Assembly: GCF_002750975.1 (NCBI RefSeq)
Contig: NZ_PEJS01000001.1
Span: 3,038,001 to 3,102,000, forward strand
Length of the DNA: 64,000 bases
DNA from: Stenotrophomonas indicatrix
Lineage (GTDB): Bacteria; Pseudomonadota; Gammaproteobacteria; Xanthomonadales; Xanthomonadaceae
Reading direction: 5' to 3'
The notes below the pieces were generated by a model. That model ran no database searches and was not told where the DNA came from. It saw only the letters and a list, made by a program, of their open reading frames with translations. Position 1 is the first letter of the stretch. The number at the start of each line of letters is the position of its first letter. A program made the translations under genes and the position numbers. This document shows, piece by piece, positions 63,064 through 64,000 of this stretch.

Positions 63064-63348
63064 CTACCCCATCCAGTCAAAGGGCTGCTCGATGCTGCCC
63101 TTGGCCAGCCTGTTCGCCCGTACCGCCTGGCGGTATCGCAGGATCTGGTCGACGTCATCGCGCAGCCGGGCCTCGTACCTGGACACCCACATCTCAGCGC
63201 CGGCACCCTGTTCGTAGCTGCTGCAGGGGCGGGATGTTCCGCGTGGTCCGTTCCGATGCCGGTCGAGGGTGGCCACCCAGTTGCCGTCGTCCACGCGCTG
63301 GAACATGGCCACCACCCACACCCCGTCGCACACGATCACTGTCGGCAC
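63064..63348 (-). CDS. small protein of unknown function, possible island gene
   Basis: A 94-residue frame on the minus strand with GTG start 63348. The N terminus (PTVIVCDGVWVVAMFQRVDDGNWVATLD, shown in parts) is beta-rich. The rest (about residues 50-94) is helical: WVSRYEARLRDDVDQILRYR. I do not recognise the family. It deserves notice because a truncated duplicate of its first 23 residues lies just upstream (63383-63460). The ribosome site is weak, so expression is uncertain. It lies convergent with the ATPase gene. Confidence 0.5.
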   Translation of the reverse strand: MPTVIVCDGVWVVAMFQRVDDGNWVATLDRHRNGPRGTSRPCSSYEQGAGAEMWVSRYEARLRDDVDQILRYRQAVRANRLAKGSIEQPFDWMG

Positions 63349-63382
63349 CTCACCTGGGCGACTGTCGGTCGAGACAGGCGAT

Positions 63383-63460
63383 TTAGATCCCGTCGCCTAC
63401 CCGTTGTCTCAGCGCCACCACCCACACACCGTTCAAAACGATGACCGTGGGGTCACCGCT
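63383..63460 (-). pseudogene. truncated duplicate of the 5' end of the neighbouring small gene
   Basis: In the minus direction this reads PTVIVLNGVWVVALRQRVGD and then Gly-Ile-stop. It closely matches PTVIVCDGVWVVAMFQRVDD in the gene at 63064-63348. The duplicate ends at a TAA 34 bp before the GTG of the intact copy, so it looks like a tandem duplication followed by decay. An upstream open frame (to about 63694) contains the G14/C14 tract and is probably not coding. Confidence 0.5.
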
Positions 63461-63496
63461 TGGAAAGCTGGCAGCGCGTGTCGTCCAGTAGAAGTC

Positions 63497-63510
63497 GGGG
63501 GGGGGGGGGG
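63497..63510. repeat. G14 homopolymer
   Basis: Fourteen consecutive G residues on the plus strand. No other homopolymer of this length occurs in the window. It lies inside an open frame of the minus strand of doubtful coding status. Confidence 0.95.
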
Positions 63511-63640
63511 CAGCGGTATGGTGGGGAGGATACGGCTGGCCCTCCCAAAGGTTGCGACAAGGGAGCGAGCTGCAGGCGTGAGCGTGTGCGGCGGCGGAGA
63601 TGCTGATGGCCGCCTTACACGCGCTGAGACGAAAATTTTG

Positions 63641-63960
63641 AGTTGACCACGGGAAAGAGGTAATAAAGGTAACCACACCGAAAGAACAGCTCAATTAGTC
63701 ATTACAATCAATGGCTTATATTTAAATAAATCAAGGTAACAATAGGGTAACCTTTGAGTAATCCCATTACCTTTTCAACAGGCAACATCAATGTTCAAAA
63801 ATTTCCTTTTAAATCAATAACATCACTTTGTCGGAGTCAGAAAATTACCTCAGACCACCCCAAAAGGTAACCGTCTTTTTTTGTTGAATATCAATCACTT
63901 ACTTGTCGTCTGGGGCCGCGTGTTACCTGGTTACCCCCTTCCCGTGGTCACCTGAAAAAT
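63641..63960. promoter_or_regulatory. AT-rich region with nine GGTAA(C) motifs
   Basis: GGTAA or its complement occurs at 63659, 63668, 63735, 63746, 63767, 63845, 63866, 63922 and 63929. Four of these are full GGTAACC/GGTTACC. The region is about 40% GC, in contrast to 66% for the chromosome. No open frame is supported in it. The density is far above the roughly 0.5 copies expected by chance for a 5-mer in both strands of 277 bp. Possible roles are binding sites for an integrase, excisionase, repressor or replication initiator of the island. Confidence 0.65.
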
Positions 63961-64000
63961 CGGCTACGGCCGAAGGTGGCCAGAGGAGGCACCGGACGCC

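Noticed and set aside
62933..63217. A 94-codon plus-strand frame after the ATPase gene
   Set aside because: It overlaps the better minus-strand frame, which has a recognisable duplicate. No ribosome site in front of it.

Overview
The window is about 66% GC, densely coded chromosomal DNA from a gammaproteobacterium of the Xanthomonadaceae, most probably Stenotrophomonas maltophilia or a close relative. Three things point there: many REP-like GTAG-headed hairpins of the SMAG type known from that species, a copLAB copper operon, and Xanthomonas-type TonB-dependent receptor and Pil-Chp genes. No rRNA or intact tRNA is present.

Layout. 1-431: start of an SPFH/band-7 protein. 553-11517: an alginate-utilisation locus, with a FadR-type GntR regulator and a TonB-dependent receptor on the minus strand. 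Divergent from these is an operon of PL6 alginate lyase, PL17 oligoalginate lyase, uronate-type MFS permease, SDR reductase and SGNH esterase. A perfect 5-2-5 inverted repeat lies in the divergent promoter region. 11532-14465: a minus-strand housecleaning cluster (DUF962, ynfA, mazG, cysQ, nudE). 14543-16662: bioA-rsmE, followed by a 44-bp tandem SMAG array. 17028-28981: the Pil-Chp chemosensory operon for twitching motility (pilG-pilH-pilI-pilJ-chpA-chpB-like-cheW), divergent from gshB-tonB. 31586-43736: yoaA-tsaB, mrcB with an LpoP-type lipoprotein, a glycosyltransferase/epimerase pair, a TPR membrane protein and relA. 43867-51733: a small exported protein, hrpA, dps and recQ. 51909-55138: copLAB. 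55220-59668: a GNAT enzyme, a zinc-ribbon protein, a CPBP protease homologue, a lone receiver protein, a 29-bp tandem SMAG array and two esterases. 59669-61135: a hairpin-rich leader and two small unrecognised proteins.

At 61210 a 3' fragment of a tRNA-Lys gene marks a junction. Everything to its right differs in composition: a P-loop ATPase resembling the Sll1717 family, a duplicated short frame, a G14 tract and an AT-rich stretch with nine GGTAA motifs. This is read as one end of an integrated island that continues beyond the window.

The most unusual non-coding signal is a family of six long palindromic elements in three intergenic composites (31.15-31.54, 34.47-34.86 and 49.36-49.79 kb). 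Their 22-26 bp arms differ in sequence from copy to copy yet remain almost perfectly paired, and a small apical hairpin with a conserved ATCCAT loop also covaries. That pattern suggests selection for structure.
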